Below, in pieces: positions 1 to 5,673 of a stretch of DNA of 7,142 nucleotides. Made by a program: the position numbers and the translations under genes. Under the pieces are notes generated by a model, which searched no databases, was not told where the DNA came from, and worked only from the letters and a program-made list of their open reading frames with translations. The DNA lies in assembly GCA_900546885.1 (NCBI GenBank), contig UREN01000089.1, forward strand, positions 1-7,142, given 5' to 3'. The number at the start of each line of letters is the position of its first letter. Position 1 is the first letter of the stretch. The DNA is from an uncultured Oscillospiraceae bacterium (GTDB taxonomy: Bacteria; Bacillota; Clostridia; Oscillospirales; Ruminococcaceae).

Positions 1-118
1 AGTCAATAAGGAAATAAAAATTATTTTTAGAAATATTGCTGGCTGTCATGGGTCTTTGCTGTTGTGTTACTTTACGGCACATGAGCATTTATGCAAGGCA
101 CACATTCACCCGCATACA

Positions 119-158
119 GCAAGCGGCGATACTCCTGTTCTGGAATATCGCCGTTTGC
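119..158. repeat. Long inverted repeat / hairpin
   Basis: Bases 119-131 pair with 146-158: a 13-bp stem with one G-T pair (core CGGCGATA/TATCGCCG). It continues after a 1x1 mismatch with TCC/GGA (133-135/142-144) and closes on a 6-base loop. Only TTT, within the 3' arm, follows the core on the plus strand, so it is a poor intrinsic terminator. It could be the terminator of a gene left of the window, a structured leader or a dispersed intergenic repeat unit. Confidence 0.55.
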
Positions 159-185
159 GGTCTCATATATCGAAACCCGTCACAT

Positions 186-222
186 CAAGGCGCTTTCAAA
201 AGTGGCGTAGTAAGCGCCCTTG
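186..222. repeat. Inverted repeat upstream of yjdF
   Basis: CAAGGCGCTT (186-195) pairs with AAGCGCC-c-TTG (212-222): ten base pairs with one bulged C, around a 16-base loop. There is no U-tract. It lies just upstream of the proposed yjdF promoter and overlaps its tentative -35 box, so it could affect initiation or simply be part of the degraded minus-strand remnant. Confidence 0.4.
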
Positions 223-248
223 TGCTTCGTGAAATCATTGATTTTACT
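220..248 (+). promoter_or_regulatory. Tentative yjdF promoter
   Basis: TTGTGC (220-225), a 17-base spacer and TTTACT (243-248) form a weak sigma-A-like promoter. Its start point would fall near base 255, exactly where the first helix of the proposed aptamer begins. That coincidence is the main support, because both hexamers match the consensus poorly. Confidence 0.3.
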
Positions 249-254
249 GGCTTT

Positions 255-351
255 GCCGGGACTTTTCAAGATCCTGCCGTGGCACGGGGATAAAAACACG
301 GCCCGGTTGGTAGTCCGGGCGCGGCGCATGCCGTCAGTAACCTGCCTCCTT
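255..351 (+). promoter_or_regulatory. yjdF-type (azaaromatic) riboswitch
   Basis: This structured leader lies immediately upstream of a YjdF-family gene, the usual arrangement of the yjdF RNA motif, a riboswitch reported to bind diverse azaaromatic compounds. Visible elements are: an outer helix 255-263/312-320 with one G-G mismatch; an inner helix GCCGTG (276-281)/CACGGC (297-302); a possible crossing ATCC (271-274)/GGAT (288-291) contact; and a small CGGC/GCCG hairpin at 322-333. After these, CCTCCTT (345-351) is perfectly complementary to the yjdF ribosome binding site AAGGAGG (394-400), giving a direct route to translational control. The family assignment rests on remembered motif appearance plus gene context; a covariance-model scan would settle it and the exact edges. 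Confidence 0.72.
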
Positions 352-407
352 GGTTGTCCGTTCCCCGCGGGCGCACGCTGTGCCTGTTTGGGAAAGGAGG
401 GATGAAG

Positions 408-827
408 ATGGGATGTGCGCATTCCCGCTTCACCGTGCTGTTCGAGGGGCCGTTCTGGGTTGGCCTGTACGAGCGCGAAAAGGATGGCCTTTACACGGTT
501 TGCAAGGTGACGTTCGGCGCCGAACCTTCCGACGCAGAGGTGTATGCCTTTCTCTGCACGCACTGGCACAGCCTGCGCTTTGGCCCGGCTGTTGCCGCGG
601 GGCCCGCGGCGCAGAAAGCGCCGGGCTTCAAGCGTGCCATGCGGGCCGCCCGCGCCCAGACGGCGCAGGCCGGCATGGGCACAAAGGCCCGGCAGGCGCT
701 GGCCGCCCAGCGCGAACAGCAGGCCGCGCAGAGCCGGGCACAGGCCAGGCTTTGCCGCGCGGAATGCGAAGCGCGCCGTTTTGCGCTTCGCCGGCAAAAG
801 CGCAAGGAAAAGCACAGGGGGCATTAG
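408..827 (+). CDS. yjdF: YjdF family protein (DUF2992)
   Basis: A 139-residue protein of unknown biochemical function. The N-terminal 60 residues carry the recognisable YjdF signature: FTVLFEGPFWVGLYER (8-23) followed by YTVCKVTFGAEPSDAEVYAF. The rest (about 65-139) is a basic, Ala/Gln/Arg-rich, probably helical or coiled-coil tail, usual for the family. I chose ATG 408 because the Shine-Dalgarno AAGGAGG (394-400) sits 7 bases upstream; ATG 402 would be one base away, and TTG 354 lies far upstream of that site. The gene follows a yjdF-type riboswitch and is isolated, ending in its own terminator. Family knowledge: the riboswitch senses azaaromatic compounds, so YjdF is thought to help tolerate or process them; this is inference, not demonstrated activity. 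Confidence 0.88.
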   Translation: MGCAHSRFTVLFEGPFWVGLYEREKDGLYTVCKVTFGAEPSDAEVYAFLCTHWHSLRFGPAVAAGPAAQKAPGFKRAMRAARAQTAQAGMGTKARQALAAQREQQAAQSRAQARLCRAECEARRFALRRQKRKEKHRGH

Positions 828-843
828 CCTCCCTGTGCCTTTT
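812..843. terminator. Bidirectional intrinsic terminator
   Basis: GCACAGGG (812-819) pairs with CCCTGTGC (831-838), extended by a G-T and a G-C pair, with a 7-base loop. On the plus strand it is followed by CTTTT; on the minus strand by TTTTCC. The stem contains the yjdF stop codon region (825-827). It separates yjdF from the convergent MGMT-like gene and can serve both. Confidence 0.85.
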
Positions 844-888
844 CATTGCGCGGGCTTTTGCATAAAAGCCTGCGCCCCGGGTTTGCCG

Positions 889-1368
889 CTATGCAAACAC
901 CCACAGCTTGTTTTCATAGCCCTGCACAAAATAGCGGATGTTGGTGCGGCCTCGCGCCACAATGGTGTGGCCCTCGGCCTCCAGCTTCTGCCGCTGGGCC
1001 TGCACCCCGCCGGGGTACTTGGGGTTCAGCTCTCCGTTCGCCTTCAGGGTGCGCCAATAGGGCGTCTCGTCTGTCTGCCGCTGAAAACTTGCCCATGCGG
1101 CAATGGATACAAAAATGCCCGCGGTGATGGGGTCGGTAAAATCGGCAAGCGCGCGGCGGGCCAAAAGCGCGCGCAGCTCGCCCACCGTGGTAAGCCTGCC
1201 GGGCGGCACCTGCCGCATCAGGGTGTCATAAGCCAGCGGCGGGGCAAAGTACATGCGCGTGCCGCCATACTTTTTCACCGTCGCCTCATCTGTCACAAGC
1301 TGCACCTTGGGCATGCCGTTTGCACGGTGCAGCATGGCGTTGAAATCCTTTTTCTCTTCGTTTGCCAT
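889..1368 (-). CDS. MGMT-like / alkyltransferase-like protein lacking the catalytic Cys
   Basis: A 159-residue protein with the C-terminal DNA-binding fold of O6-alkylguanine-DNA alkyltransferases. The family-like block VPPGRLTTVGELRALL (54-69) corresponds to the helix-turn-helix entry. The stretch DFTDPITAGIFVSIAAWA (76-93) and ETPYWRTLKANGELN (101-115), then YPGG and LEAEGH, follow the MGMT order. At the active-site position the usual PCHR is PYWR (103-106), and the protein has no cysteine at all, so it cannot act as a suicide methyltransferase. By analogy with alkyltransferase-like proteins it may bind alkylated DNA and flag it for repair (inference). ATG 1368 is preceded by AAGGAGG with a 9-base spacer. 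It has its own promoter and a structured leader, lies downstream of the radical-SAM repair operon, and ends at the bidirectional terminator. Confidence 0.82.
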   Translation of the reverse strand: MANEEKKDFNAMLHRANGMPKVQLVTDEATVKKYGGTRMYFAPPLAYDTLMRQVPPGRLTTVGELRALLARRALADFTDPITAGIFVSIAAWASFQRQTDETPYWRTLKANGELNPKYPGGVQAQRQKLEAEGHTIVARGRTNIRYFVQGYENKLWVFA

Positions 1369-1392
1369 AAAAGGCCGCCTCCTTATTGCTTT

Positions 1393-1423
1393 GCAGGGCG
1401 CGCCCGGGGCAAGCGGGCCCTGC
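1393..1423 (-). other. GC-rich hairpin in the MGMT-like gene leader
   Basis: GCAGGGC (1393-1399) and GCCCTGC (1417-1423) are perfect inverted repeats around a very GC-rich interior. On the minus strand the hairpin lies between the promoter and the Shine-Dalgarno of the MGMT-like gene and is not followed by U residues, so it looks like leader structure rather than a terminator. On the plus strand TTTT follows it, so weak termination of antisense transcripts is possible. Confidence 0.45.
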
Positions 1424-1461
1424 TTTTGCCCCGCATGAAGAAAAGAGCTGCTCTGTGCCTT

Positions 1462-1490
1462 ATTTTAGAGGCTTTTTCAGGCGGATGCAA
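1462..1490 (-). promoter_or_regulatory. Promoter of the MGMT-like gene
   Basis: Reading the minus strand, TTGCAT (1490-1485), a 17-base spacer and TAAAAT (1467-1462) form a good sigma-A-like promoter. The start point would be near 1455, giving a leader of about 87 bases that contains the GC-rich hairpin. No strong terminator separates this promoter from the upstream gene, so the MGMT-like gene may also receive read-through from the repair operon. Confidence 0.6.
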
Positions 1491-1514
1491 TGAGGCGGTT
1501 TGCCAAATTTCTGC

Positions 1515-2267
1515 TCAGCAGATGGGCGTGCCAATCTGCTTTTCCTGCCGCCAGCCCGGCGCCGGGCCGTCATCACCCCAATATTCCTCCAGCCGCGCTA
1601 TTTTCCCTTCGCGAAGCCGGAAAAATGACGCCACATGAAAAGAGAGCTGCGGGGCCTCGCGCGCCCACACATGCACAGCCGTGATGATGCACGGCCCCAT
1701 TTGTTCTATGCGTTCCACCGTTCCGTCCCACGTGCCGGGGTATTCGCAGTTGGCGCGCAGAAATTCTTCCAGCGAAAAGCGTTCGTTCGTGTTGGGCCAG
1801 GTAATCACGGCATCTTGGCAGAAACAGGGCCGCATGGCCGCGGCATCCTTTTGCAGGGCAGCGCGCCAATAGGCACAGATGTCCATTTGCGCCTGCCCGC
1901 CTTTCTGCTGCGCATCTTTTTCCGCAGGTGCCGTCAGCTCCAGGCGGTTGCCCTCGCTGTCCTCTATTTCGCTCACCCAGTTTGGCCCAATGCGCCGCAA
2001 AGGGAACACCACCTTCTGCCCGGCCAGCTTCCGCACAAGGGCGGCGCGGCACGGCAGTTCCAGGCTGGGCAGGCAGTTTGTTCCATATGCGTGCTCTTCC
2101 CCTGCAAGGCGAAAGGCGAACAGCCCCAGGCGGAAGCCGCCCAGCTCAAACACACTGTATGTTTCGTCGCGCTCTTTCACAGGCCGTTCCAGCAGGGCCT
2201 CATAGAACCGGATGGCGCGCGCCATATCGGTGACGCACACATAGCACGAGCGTATCACAATGTCCAT
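1515..2267 (-). CDS. VOC (glyoxalase-like) and SnoaL/NTF2-like fusion protein
   Basis: A 250-residue two-domain protein, probably cytoplasmic. Residues 1-115 form a VOC (glyoxalase/bleomycin-resistance-like) domain: VIRSCYVCVTDMARAIRFYE at the start and WVSEIEDSEGNRLEL near its end. After a short Gln/Gly linker (about 116-127), residues 128-240 form a SnoaL/NTF2-like domain with YWRAALQKDA, WPNTNERF, YPGTW and EYWGDDG. The substrate is unknown; VOC proteins often handle glyoxals, antibiotics or aromatics, and SnoaL-like folds bind small molecules. I chose ATG 2267 because AAAGGAGG lies 8 bases upstream and the VOC fold begins there; the open frame continues to 2561 but that extension is composition noise. 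The start overlaps the end of the DUF4130 gene by 13 bases, indicating translational coupling. An internal ATG (1886) at the second domain could yield the SnoaL-like part alone. Confidence 0.85.
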   Translation of the reverse strand: MDIVIRSCYVCVTDMARAIRFYEALLERPVKERDETYSVFELGGFRLGLFAFRLAGEEHAYGTNCLPSLELPCRAALVRKLAGQKVVFPLRRIGPNWVSEIEDSEGNRLELTAPAEKDAQQKGGQAQMDICAYWRAALQKDAAAMRPCFCQDAVITWPNTNERFSLEEFLRANCEYPGTWDGTVERIEQMGPCIITAVHVWAREAPQLSFHVASFFRLREGKIARLEEYWGDDGPAPGWRQEKQIGTPIC

Positions 2268-3112
2268 TCGGGCCCCCTCCTTTCGCGCGCTTTGGTGCCG
2301 CCCGCAAGGGCCGGCTTTTCCCGGGCAGGCATGCGTGCAGCGCCGGTGCGCTGCACGCCGGGCATATCCTGCAATTCCGTCATGTGGGCCCAGTAGCGTT
2401 TCGGGCAGTGGGTGCGGCGGCAGACAGGGTTTTCGCGCGCAGCAATGGCAATGGTGTTGTAAAATTGCTTCCACAGCGCCTTGAACTGCGCCTCCTGTGC
2501 GCTTTCGGGCGGCAGGGCAAGCCCTTCCAGCGGCACAATGCGCGCTGTGCCGTTCTGCCACACCAGGGCCGCCGCGTGTGTTTTATCCCAAATCAGCAGT
2601 TTTTCGCAGGCAAAGCGCGTGCAGAAATGATGCGCAATATAGGGCAGCACAAAGTTTTGCGGCTCTATTACGGCCACAAGCGCCTCGCCCGTATCTTCAA
2701 AGCGCAGGAATTCCAGCGTCAGATGCGCCTCGTTGCGCAAAAATTTTTGTGCGGCAACCAGCGGCGCCACCGCCGGGTGGCTGAGCATATAGGGCGCGCT
2801 TTTCCCCGTTCGATAGCCGAAGTGCAAAAAGCGCAGCACCAGAAGCTCCCGCCCGGGCGCACAGGAAAAATAGGTGTCGCGCACCAGTTCCTCCGCGGCC
2901 GGGCCTATTTTCCGCGCAATAGAGGCAAACACGCGCGCGGCCTTTTCCGGCTGGGTGCGCACAGCCACTTCGCCAAACAGGCTGGGCTGGGCATCTGCTT
3001 CGCACACCACTTCCTGCGGCAGCATATGGGAATAGACGCTTTCGTACACACAGCACAAAAGCCCTTCAAAGCTGCCGTCGTACACATACCTCACAGGCGT
3101 TTCGCCACACAT
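2255..3112 (-). CDS. TIGR03915/DUF4130 family probable DNA metabolism protein
   Basis: A 285-residue partner of the adjacent radical-SAM protein; the two families regularly occur together and are annotated as putative DNA repair or modification factors with unknown chemistry. Family landmarks are VRYVYDGSFEGLLCCVYESV (7-26), the QPSLF segment (42-46), EKAARVFASIARKIG (56-70), LVLRFLHFGY (91-100), the DUF4130 core LTLEFLRFEDT (131-141) with VAVIEPQNFVLPYIAHHF (146-163), and the closing KRYWAHMTEL (238-247). Start ATG 3112 has AGGAGG 7 bases upstream, located inside the end of the radical-SAM gene (22-base overlap). The last 38 residues or so, after the conserved MTEL, are an Arg/Ala/Pro-rich tail that looks like translated intergenic DNA. 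The 3' end carries the ribosome binding site of the next gene. Confidence 0.88.
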   Translation of the reverse strand: MCGETPVRYVYDGSFEGLLCCVYESVYSHMLPQEVVCEADAQPSLFGEVAVRTQPEKAARVFASIARKIGPAAEELVRDTYFSCAPGRELLVLRFLHFGYRTGKSAPYMLSHPAVAPLVAAQKFLRNEAHLTLEFLRFEDTGEALVAVIEPQNFVLPYIAHHFCTRFACEKLLIWDKTHAAALVWQNGTARIVPLEGLALPPESAQEAQFKALWKQFYNTIAIAARENPVCRRTHCPKRYWAHMTELQDMPGVQRTGAARMPAREKPALAGGTKARERRGPEWTL

Positions 3113-4428
3113 TCCAATGCCTCCTGCCTTACTGCGGCGCGGGCAAGCGCCGGTTTTTCGCCCTGGCTGCACAGCTGCTGCACACCGGGTGCGTCAAACA
3201 GGCTAAGCTGCTGTGCACCGCCGGCAAATACGTCCGGCGCCAGCAGGGCGCTGGCCATGCGCGTGCGGCTTTGATGCACAGCGCCGGAATATCCCTCACA
3301 GGTGATAAAGAACTGCGCCCGTTTCAGCACCACACCCAGCTTTTTCAAATCTTCCAGCCGCAGCCGGGCCGTGCGCCGGGCCAGCCGGATGCGCAGCGCG
3401 CTTTTCACGCCAATGCCCGGCACGCGCAGCAGCATTTCATACTCGCAGCGGTTCACGTCCACCGGGAACCGCTCCAAATGGTTCAGCGCCCAGTTGCACT
3501 TTGGGTCCAGGTAAGGGTCCAGGTTCGGGTGGGCGTCGTCCAATATCTCGGCGGCGTCAAAGCCGTAAAAGCGAAGCAGCCAATCGGCCTGATACAGCCG
3601 GTGCTCGCGCAGCAGCGGCGGCTTTGTGCCAAGCGCGGGCAGCAAAGCATTTTCCGCCACCGGGATATAGGCCGAAAAAAACACCCGTTTCAGCTGATAT
3701 TTGCGGTAAAGCCCCTGGGTAAGCCGAAGGATATCCACGTCCCGCTCCGGGCTGGCGCCCACAATCATCTGCGTAGATTGCCCCGCAGGCGCAAAGCGCG
3801 GCGCGCCTTTATATTTCACCAGCTCCCGGCCCGCGGCCACGCCGTCGCGCACCTGCGCCATCGGCGCCAGAATGGCGCGCTTGGTTTTATCCGGCGCCAG
3901 GGCCGCCAGGCTGCGCTCGCTGGGCAGCTCGATATTTACGCTCAGGCGGTCTGCCAGAAGGCCCAGCCGGTGCACCAGCGCCGCGTCCGCCCCGGGGATA
4001 GCCTTTGCGTGGATATAGCCGCGAAAGCGGTATTCGCCGCGCAAAAGCTCCAGCGCCCGAATCATCTGTTCCATGGTATAATCCGGGCTTTTCAGCACGG
4101 CGCTGGATAAAAACAGGCCCTCGATATAATTGCGGCGGTAAAAGCCGATGGTGAGCTCTGCCAACTCACGCGGGGTGAAGGCAGCGCGCGGCACATCGTT
4201 CGAGCGGCGGTTGACACAATAGGCGCAGTCATATTGGCACACGTTGGTCATCAGCACCTTCAGCAGGCTTACACAGCGCCCGTCTGCAGAAAATGCATGG
4301 CAAATGCCCGCCGCCACAGTGCTTCCAAGGCCTGTTTTATCACCGGCGCGGTCCACCCCGCTGGACGTGCAGGCCACATCATATTTGGCACTGTCGGCAA
4401 GGATGGTCAGCTTTTCCATCAAATCCAC
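3091..4428 (-). CDS. TIGR03916 putative DNA modification/repair radical SAM protein
   Basis: A 445-residue cytoplasmic radical-SAM enzyme. The N-terminus MEKLTILADSAKYDVACTSSG is typical of the family. The iron-sulfur motif C-x3-C-x2-C is CQYDCAYC (Cys64, Cys68, Cys71), binding the 4Fe-4S cluster that cleaves S-adenosylmethionine. Near the C-terminus LLRVPGIGVKSALRI (333-347) is a helix-hairpin-helix motif for non-specific DNA binding, supporting action on DNA. QLSLF (407-411) matches the beta sliding-clamp binding pentapeptide, linking it to replication or repair forks. The reaction is unknown. GTG 4428 is the best start: the purine-rich AAAGGGGG lies 9 bases upstream, while ATG 4419 would be 18 away. 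It overlaps the DUF4130 gene and is first in a three-gene operon. Confidence 0.92.
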   Translation of the reverse strand: MDLMEKLTILADSAKYDVACTSSGVDRAGDKTGLGSTVAAGICHAFSADGRCVSLLKVLMTNVCQYDCAYCVNRRSNDVPRAAFTPRELAELTIGFYRRNYIEGLFLSSAVLKSPDYTMEQMIRALELLRGEYRFRGYIHAKAIPGADAALVHRLGLLADRLSVNIELPSERSLAALAPDKTKRAILAPMAQVRDGVAAGRELVKYKGAPRFAPAGQSTQMIVGASPERDVDILRLTQGLYRKYQLKRVFFSAYIPVAENALLPALGTKPPLLREHRLYQADWLLRFYGFDAAEILDDAHPNLDPYLDPKCNWALNHLERFPVDVNRCEYEMLLRVPGIGVKSALRIRLARRTARLRLEDLKKLGVVLKRAQFFITCEGYSGAVHQSRTRMASALLAPDVFAGGAQQLSLFDAPGVQQLCSQGEKPALARAAVRQEALECVAKRL

Positions 4429-4470
4429 AGGCGCCCGCCCCCTTTCCCCTCAAAAAAGGTATAAAAAAGA

Positions 4471-4496
4471 AAGCCCTGCCCGCGGCGGGGCTTTTT
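4471..4496. terminator. Intrinsic terminator after the phosphatase/VOC operon
   Basis: AAGCCCTGCC (4471-4480) pairs with GGCGGGGCTT (4484-4493) through ten pairs including one G-T, with a CGC loop. On the minus strand it is followed by TTTCTTTTTT, an excellent U-tract that would end transcripts coming from the VOC gene. On the plus strand it is followed by TTTTTC, so it also works in that direction, although no plus-strand gene needs it. It lies 42 bases upstream of the radical-SAM start and may therefore also be part of that operon's leader. Confidence 0.8.
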
Positions 4497-4502
4497 CAGC
4501 CG

Positions 4503-4511
4503 ATTCTAGCA
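4503..4511 (-). promoter_or_regulatory. Tentative extended -10 promoter of the repair operon
   Basis: On the minus strand TGCTAGAAT (4511-4503) fits the extended -10 pattern TGnTAnnnT. No good -35 hexamer is visible. A direct repeat of AAACTG with a 10-base period lies at 4525-4520 and 4515-4510, overlapping the extended -10 at its inner edge and suggesting an activator or repressor site. The start point would be near 4496, so the transcript would begin just before the hairpin at 4493-4471. That is awkward for a real promoter unless the hairpin acts as an attenuator. Confidence 0.3.
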
Positions 4512-4579
4512 GTTTCTTACAGTTTTAGCCGGCAGAGCGGCCCGTTTTGCGCAGGCACACGGGCGCCCTTTCGCGGCAT

Positions 4580-4966
4580 TCAGCCAGCGGCAGGCGGCTC
4601 CGGTTGGCCGTTATCCAGGCAGAAGGGGTGGCCTTCTGGATCCAACAGAGTACAGGAGGTTTGAAAATACTGCACCTGTGCCAGCCTGGCGCCGCACGCC
4701 AGTGCGTGGCGCACAGCTGCCTGCAGGTCTTTCACATGAAAATCCAAATGCAGCATCTGGCCCTGCGCCCCTTCGCGCCACGGCCACACAGGCGGCGTAT
4801 AGCCGGGCACCTGCTGAAAGGCAAGCGTCCAGCCGCCGGGCGCCGAAAGCGCGGCCCAGCCCGGCGCGGCATCTTCCCGGGGCCACCCCAGCAGCGCCTC
4901 GTAAAACTGTGCAAGGCACTGGGCATCCGCACAGTCCAGCACAATGCCGGAAAGCTCTGCCTGCAT
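4580..4966 (-). CDS. VOC family protein (glyoxalase-like)
   Basis: A 128-residue single-domain VOC protein. The N-terminal half has the paired beta-alpha-beta signature LSGIVLDCADAQCLAQFYEA (5-24) followed by LLGWPRE. The second half has MLHLDFHVKDLQAAVRHAL (71-89), and LLDPEGHPFCL (107-117) is the usual closing strand. It resembles the Glyoxalase_6 type, a group of mostly uncharacterised small-molecule-binding proteins, so no substrate is assigned. ATG 4966 is chosen because GGAGAG lies 6 bases upstream; ATG 4987 has no ribosome binding site. It is the last gene after the repressor and the phosphatase, 78 bases below the latter with no clear terminator between them, and is followed by a strong terminator. 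Confidence 0.85.
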   Translation of the reverse strand: MQAELSGIVLDCADAQCLAQFYEALLGWPREDAAPGWAALSAPGGWTLAFQQVPGYTPPVWPWREGAQGQMLHLDFHVKDLQAAVRHALACGARLAQVQYFQTSCTLLDPEGHPFCLDNGQPEPPAAG

Positions 4967-5044
4967 TCGCCTCTCTCCATTCTGCATCCGAAAAAGCCAG
5001 CCAATAAAGCCTGCCTTTCACATGGCATTTCATGCGCTCAATTT

Positions 5045-5665
5045 CTATTCTTGCGGCATTTGCACGGCCGGAAACACGCGAAGCACGCGCATGGCGCTGC
5101 CCTGCACGCCCACCGCCACACAGCCGCAATTTCCCAGAAAATCATCCCACATCCTGCGCAGCGGGCGCTGTTCCACAATGGTGAACACTGCCTGCTGCAC
5201 GCCGCCATGGGTCGCCACCAGAACACGCCCGCCCCTGTGGCGGGCCGTCAAATCCTGCAGCATGGCGCGCACGCGGGCCAGCAGATCTTCCAGCGCCTCC
5301 GCCCCCTGCGGCGGCACATATTGGTCTGCTTTGTCCCACAGAATATCAAATTGCTCGGTTTCTTTTTCCAGCTCGGCATGAAGGCGGTTTTCCCAAATGC
5401 CAAACCCCAGTTCAATCGCGCGCGGCTCGATATTGATTTCCTGCACGGGCAGGCCCGTCACAATTTGTGCGGTTTCCACCGCGCGGCTCAGCGGGCTGGA
5501 ATACACGGCATCGAACCCAATGCCCTTCAGCCGCTGCGCCGCACAGCGCGCCTGTGCGCGGCCCACCTCATTCAGCGGAATATCCACGCGCCCCTGCATG
5601 CGCCCTTCCTTATTATTGTTTGTTTGCCCATGGCGCAGAAAATAAATTTGCGTTTCCTGTTCCAT
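5045..5665 (-). CDS. Histidine phosphatase family protein
   Basis: A 206-residue member of the phosphoglycerate-mutase-like (branch 1) histidine phosphatases. The catalytic motif is LRHGQT with nucleophile His12; QGRVDIPLNEVGRAQA (24-39) and SSPLSRAVETA (56-66, Arg61) are the usual phosphate-pocket elements. ELGFGIWE (85-92) supplies the acidic residue, and ATHGG carries the second His (153). Length is normal. The substrate cannot be read from the sequence; relatives act on phosphosugars, cobalamin precursors or nucleotides. ATG 5665 is forced: an in-frame stop lies just upstream and the family motif starts at residue 7. The best Shine-Dalgarno, AAGGAG, is 26 bases upstream, bridged by a small hairpin. 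It lies 65 bases below the repressor gene with no U-rich terminator, so cotranscription is likely. Confidence 0.92.
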   Translation of the reverse strand: MEQETQIYFLRHGQTNNNKEGRMQGRVDIPLNEVGRAQARCAAQRLKGIGFDAVYSSPLSRAVETAQIVTGLPVQEINIEPRAIELGFGIWENRLHAELEKETEQFDILWDKADQYVPPQGAEALEDLLARVRAMLQDLTARHRGGRVLVATHGGVQQAVFTIVEQRPLRRMWDDFLGNCGCVAVGVQGSAMRVLRVFPAVQMPQE

Positions 5666-5673
5666 TTGATAAA

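Larger units (their letters stand above)
1..254. other. Gene-poor region with inverted repeats
   Basis: I see no supportable intact gene here. The left edge is AT-rich and has a perfect 15-bp palindrome at 15-29 (arms TAAAAAT/ATTTTTA). Two longer inverted repeats follow at 119-158 and 186-222, listed separately. On the minus strand one frame reads as protein-like sequence from about 258 down to a stop at 72-74, with one in-frame TGA at 180-182. The plus-strand open frame over 36-293 overlaps these hairpins, has no clear ribosome binding site and resembles no family, so I do not call it a gene. Confidence 0.6.
72..258 (-). pseudogene. Possible degraded coding remnant, unidentified
   Basis: On the minus strand a single frame reads through about 60 codons of ordinary-looking protein sequence, interrupted once by TGA at 180-182 and ended by TAA at 72-74. 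The upstream part includes KINDFTKHKGAYYATFE; the part after the TGA includes YETANGDIPEQEYRRLL. The balanced, hydrophilic composition looks more like real protein than a random frame. There is no convincing start codon or ribosome binding site and I do not recognise the family. The region also holds two strong inverted repeats, which could instead be the real function of this DNA. This is a weak call. Confidence 0.2.

Noticed and set aside
354..407. TTG start of yjdF at 354
   Set aside because: It lies upstream of the Shine-Dalgarno and next to the anti-SD. ATG 408 has ideal spacing and begins the conserved domain.
180..824. Minus-strand open frame of 214 codons opposite yjdF
   Set aside because: Most of it is the antisense of yjdF and its riboswitch. 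Only the last 25 codons look protein-like and these are treated as part of the possible remnant.
544..1638. Plus-strand open frame of 364 codons
   Set aside because: It overlaps yjdF out of frame, then runs antisense through the MGMT-like gene and crosses two terminator or leader hairpins. It has no ribosome binding site.
2268..2561. N-terminal extension of the VOC-SnoaL gene
   Set aside because: The extension is antisense-type composition overlapping the DUF4130 gene in another frame. ATG 2267 has a strong ribosome binding site and begins exactly at the VOC domain.
2384..4110. Plus-strand open frames opposite the DUF4130 and radical-SAM genes
   Set aside because: These are antisense shadows: low-complexity His/Arg/Gln-rich translations without ribosome binding sites or motifs.
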